A DNA stretch of 34,119 nt from a virus: positions 1 through 34,119 of IMG/VR virus record IMGVR_UViG_3300022752_000217; one strand, written 5' to 3'. This document shows, piece after piece, positions 23,414-31,745 of this stretch (the stretch's first letter is position 1; each line of letters begins with the position of its first letter). The notes under the pieces are model-generated. The model was given only the letters and a program-made list of their open reading frames with translations, was not told where the DNA came from and did not search any database. The translations under genes and the position numbers were made by a program.

Positions 23414-25873
23414 CTATCGAATAAGGGTAACATTTCCTTTAATTAAGGTTTCTTTATCTGTATTTTTATCTCCATACACTATAATCCAAGTGTATGTTCC
23501 ATCTTGACACATTGTATTGTTATATGTTCCGTCCCAAGCGGCTGCACTATCATAACTTTTAAATACTAATTCTCCCCAACGATTAAATATAGTTAAATAA
23601 AAATCAGTAGGGTCAAAACCTGAAGTAAATACTGGAAGCCAAGTATTGTTATTTTCATTTCCATCTGGGGTAAATGTATTTGGGATATAAATTAGTTCTT
23701 CGGGACATCTTTGAATAGTTGTTGCAAATGTTACAGGATATGATACACACCCATTTTGATACCCTACTACTGAAAAAGTAAATGTTCCAAAACTATTCCA
23801 TGAAATAGGTAAAGTTGGGTTTGCAATACTATCTTGATTTAAGATCCATACTATATTACCTCCACCGGAAACAGTTGCACTATAAACTCTACTTATACTG
23901 TCCCCTTCACATAATTCTATAAATTCAGATGTTGAATTTCCTAAATTATTTTGAATTTGTGAAATAGCGGGTCTAGGATAAACGGTTATTGAACGAGTAG
24001 TATCAAAAGTACAATTTGATTGTACATAAGTATATGTTATTGTATTAGTTCCTGTAATTAAAGGTGAAGGGCAAAATGTATTTCCATTAATACCATTACC
24101 GGTAAATGTTCCTCCAATAGGATTTCCAATTAATGTTACGCAATTAGCGTAGTCACATAACGGAGCAATTGAATCTATCGTAGGTAAAACGTTTAAAATA
24201 TAAACGTCAACCGCTTGTGGTAAACTTGTACAACCGTTTTGATTTATCGCTACTACATTAACAGCTCCTGGTATAAATCCTGGGGACAATGTTGACCAAT
24301 TTACTGTAATATTATTAGTTCCTTGACCTAAAGTAATATTTCCTATGCTTGACCAATTATAAGAATATCCTGCACCTAAGTTAGGTACTGAATAAGTTTC
24401 ATTAGTAGATAAATAACATATGGTATCTAATGAAGTAATATTTCCTACTACAATCATTGGTGGGTTTATTAATGTAATAGTATTTGAAGCAGGACAACCA
24501 TTTGCATCTGTTACGGTTACATTATATGTTCCTGCACATAAACCAATAGCAGTTTGTGTAATTTGACCATTACTCCATAAATAAGTGTATGGAGCAATAC
24601 CATCAATTGGATTTACTATTGCAGTTCCATTGCAATTTCCAAAACAAACAGGATTATTTGCTGCCATTAACGGTAATTGTAAAGCAGGAGGATTAATTAA
24701 AGTAGCATTTGCAGTTACAGTACAATTGTTTATATCAGTTACGGTTACAGTATATGTTCCTGCACATAAATTATTAATTGTTTGTGTTGTTTGACCATTA
24801 TTCCAAATATATCCAATAGGGGGAGTACCATTTGTTGGATTAACTGTAATAGAACCATTACAATCCCCATTACAAAGTGGATTTGTTGTTACAAAATTTG
24901 GTTGATTTAAAACAGGAGGACCAGGTTGTACAAATACTGTATCAGGACCTAATCCAACTCCAGCATTACATGTTGACCATCCAGTATTACATGCAGGATA
25001 TTCTAAATGACAAGTATAATTTGCACCTTGAACAGGAGGAGTTACTGTAATTTGATTTACACCTGTTGCAATTGGAACTGGGTTGCCTACTTGGTACCAA
25101 GTAAGAGTTGGAATAACGGATGGTCCACTTGGTGTCCATCGCCTTGCATCATTTACAGCAGTCCATTGTTGTGAATTTCTTCCTGCAACTGTTACAGCTT
25201 GGGTTCCTGTTGCATCATGAATTCCATGTACCGCAGTACCACCTGCCCATTGTGGGCAATTTGGTTTATTAGCAATATATGTTTCAATGTAATTTGTTGA
25301 TTCATATAACACAATATGAAATGTACCTTGTAAATTTGTACATGAATACATTGGAACTCCAATCCAACTTACAACTAGTTTTCTACAAGGTGCTGTACCT
25401 TGTACTTGATAACGTACTTGCCCACCAATTCCAGGGTTCCAATCTTGCCAAGGACCCATAATGCAATTTTTAGGAACTGCAGCATTTGCTGTTGGTATAG
25501 ATAAAGATGTAAATGTAAATGGTTGTGCTCCAGCACCTAAAGATACCCAACCATTTGATCCAATTCTAAATTGTGTATAAGTTTGTCCATAAAAGCAAAA
25601 TGTAAATCCAATATTAAATGTATTTGATTGGGTATCATCTCCTAAAGGTACTAAAGCTCCATTATTTATTTGAGCAATGTATGGTATTTGAGAAACAGTG
25701 TAATTTGTTGTTTGATTAGGGTTATTACCAGCAACACATTGACTTAAATCTGCGGTTAAAGTAGTTGAAATTACACCACAAGGTAAGTATTGATTAGGAC
25801 CTAAAAAAGGGCAAAATTGACTATAAACAAAACTAGTTAATAGTACAAATAAAAGTGTTTTAAATGTTTTCAT
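23414..25873 (-). CDS. Secreted SprB-repeat protein with type IX secretion C-terminal domain, 819 aa
   Basis: A Sec signal peptide (MKTFKTLLFVLLTSFVYS, cleavage probably before Gln19) leads a Cys-rich exported protein. Residues about 85-250 form a beta domain (FTFCFYGQTYTQFRIGSNGW; VRYQVQG; VVSWIGVP), recalling NIDO-like domains. Two SprB-like repeats follow at about 334-396 and 410-472 (NPLCNGDCNGSITVNPTNG; LCAGTYTVTVTDINNC). Residues about 728-819 are a gliding-motility-type (type B) T9SS domain: IYIPNTFTPDGNENN, then LTIFNRWGELVF, AAWDGTYNN, CQDGTYTW and KGNVTLIR. Such proteins are exported to the surface by Bacteroidota. The gene is co-oriented inside the tail cluster, between a terminator and a late-promoter-like element. 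Host acquisition is likely; superinfection exclusion, receptor decoy or virion adhesin roles are all guesses. Confidence 0.9.
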   Translation of the reverse strand: MKTFKTLLFVLLTSFVYSQFCPFLGPNQYLPCGVISTTLTADLSQCVAGNNPNQTTNYTVSQIPYIAQINNGALVPLGDDTQSNTFNIGFTFCFYGQTYTQFRIGSNGWVSLGAGAQPFTFTSLSIPTANAAVPKNCIMGPWQDWNPGIGGQVRYQVQGTAPCRKLVVSWIGVPMYSCTNLQGTFHIVLYESTNYIETYIANKPNCPQWAGGTAVHGIHDATGTQAVTVAGRNSQQWTAVNDARRWTPSGPSVIPTLTWYQVGNPVPIATGVNQITVTPPVQGANYTCHLEYPACNTGWSTCNAGVGLGPDTVFVQPGPPVLNQPNFVTTNPLCNGDCNGSITVNPTNGTPPIGYIWNNGQTTQTINNLCAGTYTVTVTDINNCTVTANATLINPPALQLPLMAANNPVCFGNCNGTAIVNPIDGIAPYTYLWSNGQITQTAIGLCAGTYNVTVTDANGCPASNTITLINPPMIVVGNITSLDTICYLSTNETYSVPNLGAGYSYNWSSIGNITLGQGTNNITVNWSTLSPGFIPGAVNVVAINQNGCTSLPQAVDVYILNVLPTIDSIAPLCDYANCVTLIGNPIGGTFTGNGINGNTFCPSPLITGTNTITYTYVQSNCTFDTTRSITVYPRPAISQIQNNLGNSTSEFIELCEGDSISRVYSATVSGGGNIVWILNQDSIANPTLPISWNSFGTFTFSVVGYQNGCVSYPVTFATTIQRCPEELIYIPNTFTPDGNENNNTWLPVFTSGFDPTDFYLTIFNRWGELVFKSYDSAAAWDGTYNNTMCQDGTYTWIIVYGDKNTDKETLIKGNVTLIR

Positions 25874-25884
25874 AGCCTTAATAT

Positions 25885-25927
25885 ATAAAAAAAGAAAATA
25901 AAAGCCCCAAATTTCTTTGGAGCTTTT
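25885..25927 (-). terminator. Strong rho-independent terminator between tail tube and T9SS-type gene
   Basis: On the minus strand a 12-bp stem (arms 25927-25916 and 25911-25900, one G-T wobble) encloses a GAAA loop and is followed by ATTTTCTTTTTTT. It lies 21 bases after the tail tube stop codon. The secreted-protein gene begins 12 bases beyond its T tract, so that gene is either transcribed by read-through or from a promoter hidden in this short interval. Confidence 0.88.
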
Positions 25928-25947
25928 GTATATTTTGTTTTTTGTTC

Positions 25948-26436
25948 TTAGTAATTCAAAATACAGTAATCTGGTTGAACTGTTACTTGAATGTTTACTG
26001 CAGTTCCATCATCATCCCAGTTATATTCACCAAATGTAACGTTAGTAATAACAGCTCCTTTAACAATCCATTCAGAAACAATATCACCTACAGGACCTAA
26101 AACATTAAAGGTAATATCTTTCTTATAAAAATCTGAGTAACCATCACGTCCTGTTACTGATTCATGTCCTAAACGTACCCATTCCATTACTGCTTGAGCA
26201 CCAGAAGGTGTAATAGGGTCAAATAAAGTAAATTGAATTGTACTCCATTTTGTTTTTCCTTTTACGTAACGTTGAACGTTAATATGGTTAAGAGCTACAG
26301 CAGTTTGTTCTAAAGTTACAGCACCCATTTGTTTAACAAGATATGAAGGAACTCCATCCATATAAAGAATAAAACGGTTTGTTTGTTTTGGTTCAAACGC
26401 TGTAAAAAATATTTCGTTTGGATTTAAAATTGCCAT
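25948..26436 (-). CDS. Tail tube protein, T4 gp19-like, 162 aa
   Basis: Forms the inner tube of the contractile tail. Length matches T4 gp19 (163 aa). Features: NRFILYMDGVPSYLVKQMG at the start, VKGKTKWSTIQFTLFDPITPSGAQAVMEWVR in the middle, and VKGAVITNVTFGEYNWDDDG followed by VNIQVTVQPDYCILNY at the end, all usual in gp19/tube-family proteins. It directly follows the two sheath genes, the T4 order (18 then 19). An exact ATATTTATAAT element lies 20 bases from the ATG, and a strong terminator follows, so the tube gene is bounded as its own unit, fitting a protein needed in many copies. Confidence 0.93.
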   Translation of the reverse strand: MAILNPNEIFFTAFEPKQTNRFILYMDGVPSYLVKQMGAVTLEQTAVALNHINVQRYVKGKTKWSTIQFTLFDPITPSGAQAVMEWVRLGHESVTGRDGYSDFYKKDITFNVLGPVGDIVSEWIVKGAVITNVTFGEYNWDDDGTAVNIQVTVQPDYCILNY

Positions 26437-26456
26437 TTGTTTTCTATTTTTATTTT

Positions 26457-26467
26457 ATTATAAATAT
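26457..26467 (-). promoter_or_regulatory. Late-promoter-like element ATATTTATAAT before the tail tube gene
   Basis: Exact copy on the coding strand, 20 bases from the ATG at 26436, the widest spacing of the set and enough for a short untranslated leader. Confidence 0.6.
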
Positions 26468-26483
26468 CTATAATTTTGTTTTT

Positions 26484-28202
26484 TTATCCTGGAAATTCAG
26501 CTCCTGTTGGTAACAAGATGAAATCCAAAGAAATAAATTCTGCTGTACGAGTTGGTTGAACATAAATTTGTCCTACTAATTGATTTTGATCAATTATTGC
26601 TGGTCCATTATTTGAATTATCCATAATTACTTTAAATGCATACAATCCTTGTTTTTGTTGGATAGCTTCTAAATATGGATTAACTTTAGCTAAAAATGAA
26701 GTTCTAGTTTGAATTGTGTTTTGTTCAAATACGATAGTATTTGCAATTTGACGAATATAATTTTTTAATTCAATCATCAAACGGCGTACATTTACACGAT
26801 CAAGAGCTGATTGTTCTTTTTGTAATGTTTTTTGTCCATATACTACAACCCCTTGTTTAGGTAATGTTGCAATTGGGTTAATATTACTAGCGTATAAATT
26901 ATCTCTATTACCTTGAGTTAATTTTAATTCAGCTTGTAATACTGTAGATAACCCACCACGATTAATACCTGCAGGTGCAAACCAAGGAGCAGATACTTTA
27001 TCATTAAATGCATAAACACCAGGTACTACTGTTGAAGCTGGAACCCAAACATGTTTTCCTGTTGCTGGGTCGATAATACGAACCCAAGGCCAATAAGCTG
27101 CAGCGTATGAAGTATTTCTAGTTTGAGCCTGGGTAATTGTTGAAGATACATTACTTCCATAAGATACTAAATCAGCTACAAACATATTATCACCTCTAGC
27201 AATTGTATTAGTAATAATATTTGTTATTTGAGCTGTATGAGTATCATCTAATAATCCTGGGGTAAATAATAAATTAAACTGATATGATTCAGGATTTCCA
27301 AGCAATGCAATCATATTGTTATAACTAGCACCAACTAATCCCTGAGTATTGGTAGAAATTTTATCATATAAATTAATAGTATTATTTACAGTTCCCCCGG
27401 CATTGTAAAATGATCCACCTGCTGAACCACTTCCATTTACTGGAATAGAAGCAGTATATGCAGGAATTGCAATCCCATTTGCATCAAAATAATTTGGAGT
27501 TGTATAATTTACTGCTTTTACACGAACAAATTTTGAATTATTTGGATAACTTCCAGATAATTCCATTTGGTTAGTAATTGAATTATATTGTAATTTTTGG
27601 TCACCAATTACTTGAGAAATATAACGAGATGAATTCGGGTCTAAATTTACATTATTCCATGTTTCAAGTATAACTTTATTATTTTCAGTATCATTACCAC
27701 GTCTAACTAATACATTAAAAGTACCTGATCCTGTATTTGAATTAGTAACTTCCCAACGAACGTTTTCAGCAGATCCTGAATTTAAAACTCCATTATTGCC
27801 TAGCATGTTAGAACCAGAGTTATTGTTAATGGTTCCTTCAGAAATTGTTTCTAAAACAAATGAAGCTGAGGTAAAATAATTAGGAATAATAGTACTTTGT
27901 GCAGATGTCCAGTTAGCTGATTCTGTTACAACACGAGCAACTAATAATGAAGTACCGCCGTAATTAAAATAGTTGTAAGCAGCTATTGATGTTAAATACG
28001 AATAAGCATTACCACCACTAATAAAAGAATCTCCAAATAACATTTGGAAATCAGAATAAGAAGTTACTAGAGTTGGTTTTTCTACGGGACCTTTTACTGT
28101 AGGACCTATAATAGCAGCACCTGCTTGAACCGGTTGTCCTGTCAAAAAGGTGTTATCTATTTCGCTGAGTGATACTCCAGGAGAAGTTGTGAATTTTGCC
28201 AT
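26484..28202 (-). CDS. Tail sheath protein, T4 gp18-like (copy 1), 572 aa
   Basis: Contractile sheath subunit. The N-terminus reads TSPGVSLSEIDNTFLTGQPV, then AGAAIIGPTVKGPVEKPTLV, the standard phage-sheath start. The C-terminal domain has AYWPWVRIIDPATGKHVWVPAS, then APAGINRGGL, YGQKTLQKEQSALDRVNVRRL and ending QPTRTAEFISLDFILLPTG, the conserved sheath core. Residues about 120-330 form the variable outer domain. It is shorter than T4 gp18 (659 aa). The next gene upstream is a full paralogue sharing both ends and most of the core. An exact ATATTTATAAT element precedes the ATG. Confidence 0.95.
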   Translation of the reverse strand: MAKFTTSPGVSLSEIDNTFLTGQPVQAGAAIIGPTVKGPVEKPTLVTSYSDFQMLFGDSFISGGNAYSYLTSIAAYNYFNYGGTSLLVARVVTESANWTSAQSTIIPNYFTSASFVLETISEGTINNNSGSNMLGNNGVLNSGSAENVRWEVTNSNTGSGTFNVLVRRGNDTENNKVILETWNNVNLDPNSSRYISQVIGDQKLQYNSITNQMELSGSYPNNSKFVRVKAVNYTTPNYFDANGIAIPAYTASIPVNGSGSAGGSFYNAGGTVNNTINLYDKISTNTQGLVGASYNNMIALLGNPESYQFNLLFTPGLLDDTHTAQITNIITNTIARGDNMFVADLVSYGSNVSSTITQAQTRNTSYAAAYWPWVRIIDPATGKHVWVPASTVVPGVYAFNDKVSAPWFAPAGINRGGLSTVLQAELKLTQGNRDNLYASNINPIATLPKQGVVVYGQKTLQKEQSALDRVNVRRLMIELKNYIRQIANTIVFEQNTIQTRTSFLAKVNPYLEAIQQKQGLYAFKVIMDNSNNGPAIIDQNQLVGQIYVQPTRTAEFISLDFILLPTGAEFPG

Positions 28203-28213
28203 TTTATTTTTTT

Positions 28214-28224
28214 ATTATAAATAT
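28214..28224 (-). promoter_or_regulatory. Late-promoter-like element ATATTTATAAT between the two sheath genes
   Basis: Exact copy on the coding strand, 11 bases from the ATG at 28202. Each sheath gene has its own copy, so their levels could be set independently. Confidence 0.6.
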
Positions 28225-28248
28225 CAATTTTTTTTCTAAAATATACTA

Positions 28249-30357
28249 CTAAGATGGGAATGTTGCACCTGTAGGTAATATATTAAAGTCTAATATAATA
28301 AACTCAGCAGTTCTAGTAGGTTGCAAATATATTTGACCTATTAATTGATTTTGATCAACTACTGAAGGTGGGTTGTTGGTTTCATCCATTACTACTTTAA
28401 ATGCTGTTAAACCTTGTTGTTGTTGAACAGAAGCTAAATATGGATTAACTTGAGATAAAAAGTTATTTCTAGTTATAATATTATTTTGTTCAAATACTAA
28501 AGTATCAGCTATTTGAGAAATGTAGTTTTTAAGTTCAATCAATAAACGTCTAACATTTACACGATCTAAAGCACTTTTTTTCTTTTGTAATGTTTTTTGT
28601 CCATATACTACAACTCCAGTATTAGGAAAAGTAGCAACAGGGTTAACATTATTTTGGTAAAGTAAATCTCTATTTACTTGAGTTAATACTCTTTCAGTTT
28701 GAATAGCATTTGCAATAACTCCTCTATTTATTCCAGCAGGAGCAAACCATGGATGAGTTGTACTATCATTAAATGCATATACCCCAGGAATTAATGTTGA
28801 TGCAGGAACCCAAACTTGGGTTCCAGTATTGGGATCAATAGTTTTAACCCAAGGCCAATAAGCTGCAGCGTATGAAGTATTAAATGCAATTGCATTAGAT
28901 GTTACCGGAAGTAAATTTGAATTATATCCAACTAAGTCTATAATAGTCATTGCGTCTCCTCTATTTTGAACAGTAGTAATTAAGCTAGAAACTACATTAA
29001 AATGAGAAGGAAAATTTGTTCCATCTCCTATTAATCCAGGAGCAGTTATAAAATTATAATTATATGCATCTTTATTTGCTAATAATGAAATTGATTCTGT
29101 ATAATCATTAGATGTTAATCCTTGAATATTTAAGTTAGAGATATTTTCATAATAAGCTCCAGCAACACCTGAAGGGATATTTTTTCCTGTAGCACTACCA
29201 AAAGAACCACTAGAATAATAAGGAATGGAGCCTGTAAATTGTGGTTTTGGATTTCCTACATTATCTAAATAATCTGGGGTAGGTGTTTTTACTTGTTTTA
29301 TTCTTATATAGTTAGATTTATTAGGATAATTACCTGATAATTGGACATAATATTCTCCAGTAGATAAATCTTGAAGAACAGTTTCAATTTGATTACCTAT
29401 TACTTTTTCAATATAATTAGAAGAATTAGGGTTTAATGATAAATTAGTCCAAGATTCTAAAATAGAAGGAGCAATATTTGAATCATTTCCTTGTCTAATT
29501 AATAAAGTAAAAGTACCATCATTAATATTAGTAGAATTAATTTCCCATCTATAATTTTCTGAAGATCCACTTAATAAAGTTCCATATAAACCTAAAGGAC
29601 CAGTACTATTCATTAATTCTCCTTCAGATAAAGTTTCTAAAATAAATGCTTCAGTATTAGTACCACCTGAAAAATAAACTGTAGTGCTTCCAGAAATGTA
29701 ATAATATGCATTTCCTAATAATCCATTAGGATTTGTAGATGTTAATATTAAATTTGGAGAAGTAGCACTTGAACTTATATATTGCCAAGATGAACTATAA
29801 GGTGCTACTGAACTACTAACGTTAAATATTTGAGAAGAAGATAAAGCATAGTTTGCTATAGTAGAAGCAGCAAATGATGCCGTATTAATATAAACAATAG
29901 TAGAAGTATTAGTAACTGTTGATCCTGTAAAATATAAAGTAATTCCATTTACATTTAATGAACTTGAACCTACTGCGGCTACACTAGCAGAAACAAATGT
30001 TAAATCAATTGTAGCTGAAGCAGAAGTAGCTGCAGTAGAAGTTGGAATTACTGATGAGGTTGCTGGGGTAAATGATCCACTTACAACTCGGGTTACTAAT
30101 AGTGAAGTACCACCACTATTAAAATAATTATATGCTGAAATTGATGTAAAATAAGTATATGTTTGGCTACTACTTTTAAATGTAGATCCAAATTTATTCA
30201 AATAATCACTATAAGTAGTAACTAATGTAGGTATTCCTACTTTACCTTTAACTGTTGGACCTATAATAGCAGCACCTGCTTGTACAGGAGCTTGTGTTAT
30301 AAAAGATTGGTCATTTTCTATTGCTAATACACCAGGTGATACAATTGTTTCTGCCAT
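28249..30357 (-). CDS. Tail sheath protein, T4 gp18-like (copy 2, with inserted domain), 702 aa
   Basis: Paralogue of the neighbouring 572-aa sheath. Shared marks: VSPGVLAIENDQSFITQAPV, AGAAIIGPTVKGKVGIPTLV, AYWPWVKTIDPNTGTQVWVPAS, YGQKTLQKKKSALDRVNVRRL, QPTRTAEFIILDFNILPTG. The 130 extra residues fall in one block at about 106-236, rich in Ser, Thr, Ala and Asn with beta-like alternation (SLNVNGITLYFTGSTVTN; NAYYYISGSTTVYFSGG). It probably forms an extra domain on the sheath surface. Both copies look intact, with no frameshift or internal stop. Mixed sheaths, or one copy acting at the tail end or in a different host, are possible; the sequence does not decide. Confidence 0.94.
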   Translation of the reverse strand: MAETIVSPGVLAIENDQSFITQAPVQAGAAIIGPTVKGKVGIPTLVTTYSDYLNKFGSTFKSSSQTYTYFTSISAYNYFNSGGTSLLVTRVVSGSFTPATSSVIPTSTAATSASATIDLTFVSASVAAVGSSSLNVNGITLYFTGSTVTNTSTIVYINTASFAASTIANYALSSSQIFNVSSSVAPYSSSWQYISSSATSPNLILTSTNPNGLLGNAYYYISGSTTVYFSGGTNTEAFILETLSEGELMNSTGPLGLYGTLLSGSSENYRWEINSTNINDGTFTLLIRQGNDSNIAPSILESWTNLSLNPNSSNYIEKVIGNQIETVLQDLSTGEYYVQLSGNYPNKSNYIRIKQVKTPTPDYLDNVGNPKPQFTGSIPYYSSGSFGSATGKNIPSGVAGAYYENISNLNIQGLTSNDYTESISLLANKDAYNYNFITAPGLIGDGTNFPSHFNVVSSLITTVQNRGDAMTIIDLVGYNSNLLPVTSNAIAFNTSYAAAYWPWVKTIDPNTGTQVWVPASTLIPGVYAFNDSTTHPWFAPAGINRGVIANAIQTERVLTQVNRDLLYQNNVNPVATFPNTGVVVYGQKTLQKKKSALDRVNVRRLLIELKNYISQIADTLVFEQNNIITRNNFLSQVNPYLASVQQQQGLTAFKVVMDETNNPPSVVDQNQLIGQIYLQPTRTAEFIILDFNILPTGATFPS

Positions 30358-30374
30358 TGTAAATAAATTATTTT

Positions 30375-30385
30375 ATTATAAATAT
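30375..30385 (-). promoter_or_regulatory. Late-promoter-like element ATATTTATAAT before sheath copy 2
   Basis: Exact copy on the coding strand, 17 bases from the ATG at 30357. Confidence 0.6.
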
Positions 30386-30403
30386 GATATATTTTAAATT
30401 AAA

Positions 30404-30667
30404 TTAATCTAAGTTAATAAACTCACCAGTTTCTGGGTTAAGATTAATTTTACCATATTTGTTAAGTAAAGATTGGGTAAACTCTTTTTCTTTACTAGAA
30501 ACCTCAAGTAAATATTTTTTAGCATTTTGATAACGTTCTTCAATTTGAAGTTTAACCATTTCAATTTCACCTAATTCTAAAATTAAAACTTGAGTTTGTT
30601 GTTGTATTTCCTTTAATGTATTTTTTTCCTCTTCTGTTAAAAACTTTTTTTCTGAAACTATTCCCAT
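30404..30667 (-). CDS. Small coiled-coil protein, 87 aa
   Basis: Almost entirely charged helix: KKFLTEEEKNTLKEIQQQTQ, then a heptad-like run (LELGEIEMVKLQIEERYQNA), ending in a short turn (NLNPETGEFINLD). No membrane segment, enzyme motif or known family was recognised. It lies between the neck operon and the sheath genes with its own ATATTTATAAT element 11 bases from the ATG, so it is probably a late gene. A tail-assembly chaperone or scaffold-like role is possible but inferred only from shape and place. Confidence 0.65.
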   Translation of the reverse strand: MGIVSEKKFLTEEEKNTLKEIQQQTQVLILELGEIEMVKLQIEERYQNAKKYLLEVSSKEKEFTQSLLNKYGKINLNPETGEFINLD

Positions 30668-30678
30668 AAATTTATTTT

Positions 30679-30689
30679 ATTATAAATAT
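30679..30689 (-). promoter_or_regulatory. Late-promoter-like element ATATTTATAAT before the coiled-coil gene
   Basis: Exact copy on the coding strand, 11 bases from the ATG at 30667 and one base beyond the stop codon of the 48-aa gene. Confidence 0.6.
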
Positions 30690-30690
30690 G

Positions 30691-30837
30691 TTATTTTCCT
30701 TGAGAAACATACACTTTTACGTAATTTTTGCTTGTTTTATTTTTACTAGTTTTAGATTTTGCATGTACCCCTGGTCTTTTTCTTTTAGGTTTTTGAACAA
30801 ATGAAATTACAGATTGAGATTTTGCTTTTGCTGCCAT
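30691..30837 (-). CDS. Very basic 48-aa protein
   Basis: A short frame reading MAAKAKSQSVISFVQKPKRK at the start, then RPGVHAKSKTSKNKTSKNYV and a YVSQGK end. About a third of its residues are Lys or Arg and there are no acidic residues. Its ATG follows the stop of the gp15-like gene after a single base (TAATATG), exactly the junction used between the gp13-, gp14- and gp15-like genes, which is good evidence that it is a real gene and the last member of that operon. Its charge suggests binding to DNA, RNA or an acidic virion surface. The function is unknown. Confidence 0.75.
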   Translation of the reverse strand: MAAKAKSQSVISFVQKPKRKRPGVHAKSKTSKNKTSKNYVKVYVSQGK

Positions 30838-30838
30838 A

Positions 30839-31744
30839 TTATTTACTATTTAAATTATTAACTACTTCTGCTATAACAATAACCTGAGCTTTACTATTAT
30901 ATTTTTTAATAGCTGTGATTTCTTTTTGAATGGTATCAGGAACAATATATCCAAATAATTTAATTGAAAATGTTCCTTTAATAACACGATTTGTTGAATC
31001 TGATACTTCTATTGCTGTTGAGTATGAATCAATAGATGCTTTAAATTTAAAACGTTCTGGGTCTCCCCAGTATGAATCTGAAGCATAGTTAATTGCTTCA
31101 ATAATTTTATTCATTTGTTCAACATAGTATGTTTGAATAGCGCAAGAATATGTCAAATTAACATAATCAGGTACCACATTAACTACAAATTGTTCAACTG
31201 GTTTATGGTTAGTTAACACACTAAAATTTGAATATGCATTTTTTGAATTATACGTCTTCATTAAAGATGTATATAAATGAGGGTGATTAGCATCTAATTT
31301 GTTTGTTAGAGAACGATTTTTGTCCATTGTATCTCTTTTAAACATAATTAAAGGAGCCATAATAGCGCCATTTTTATCTTTATAATATCCGTCTTTTTGC
31401 ACCGATTTCCATTTTTCAGGTGAACCATATATTACAGGTACTGCTAATCTATTTCCATTTTGATAAACAGTTGGACGGATAACATTCTGAAAATAAAACA
31501 TTATAGATTCGTCAATATCTTGAAGACCTACAGTAAATGGTTTTACATCATCTCCTTTAAATGACATTTGTTCGGAACGATTAAAATCTATTCCGCTTTG
31601 ATCTTTATCTGTAAATTGATTAAATTGAGAAGGTATATTAGGATTACCATAAGACTTATCCGTTTCAGGAAACACATATGGTTCTATCTGACTATTTTGT
31701 ATCTCTAATTGAGATTTCGGGTTAGGTTTTCTAGCTGATGGCAT
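30839..31744 (-). CDS. Tail completion / sheath-stabilising protein, probably gp15-like, 301 aa
   Basis: After a disordered Pro/Asn/Gln-rich N-terminus (1-60), the body reads IMFYFQNVIRPTVYQNGNRL, then VPVIYGSPEKWKSVQKDGYY, PLIMFKRDTMDKNRS, then TYSCAIQTYYVEQMNKIIEAI and FSIKLFGYIVPD. The order of a 'VPVxYxSxExW' strand, a 'PLI' strand, a tube-contact segment and a final strand resembles T4 gp15 (272 aa), which caps the tail and stabilises the sheath. The gene follows the gp14-like gene with one base between stop and start, the T4 gene order 13-14-15. The match was judged by eye only. Confidence 0.65.
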   Translation of the reverse strand: MPSARKPNPKSQLEIQNSQIEPYVFPETDKSYGNPNIPSQFNQFTDKDQSGIDFNRSEQMSFKGDDVKPFTVGLQDIDESIMFYFQNVIRPTVYQNGNRLAVPVIYGSPEKWKSVQKDGYYKDKNGAIMAPLIMFKRDTMDKNRSLTNKLDANHPHLYTSLMKTYNSKNAYSNFSVLTNHKPVEQFVVNVVPDYVNLTYSCAIQTYYVEQMNKIIEAINYASDSYWGDPERFKFKASIDSYSTAIEVSDSTNRVIKGTFSIKLFGYIVPDTIQKEITAIKKYNSKAQVIVIAEVVNNLNSK

Positions 31745-31745
31745 A

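Noticed and set aside
23414-25873. The T9SS-type gene as host DNA joined by misassembly
   Set aside because: It is bounded within a few bases by phage features on both sides (terminator after the tube gene, late-promoter-like element at its stop) and shares the strand of all phage genes. Read mapping would still be needed to exclude an error fully.
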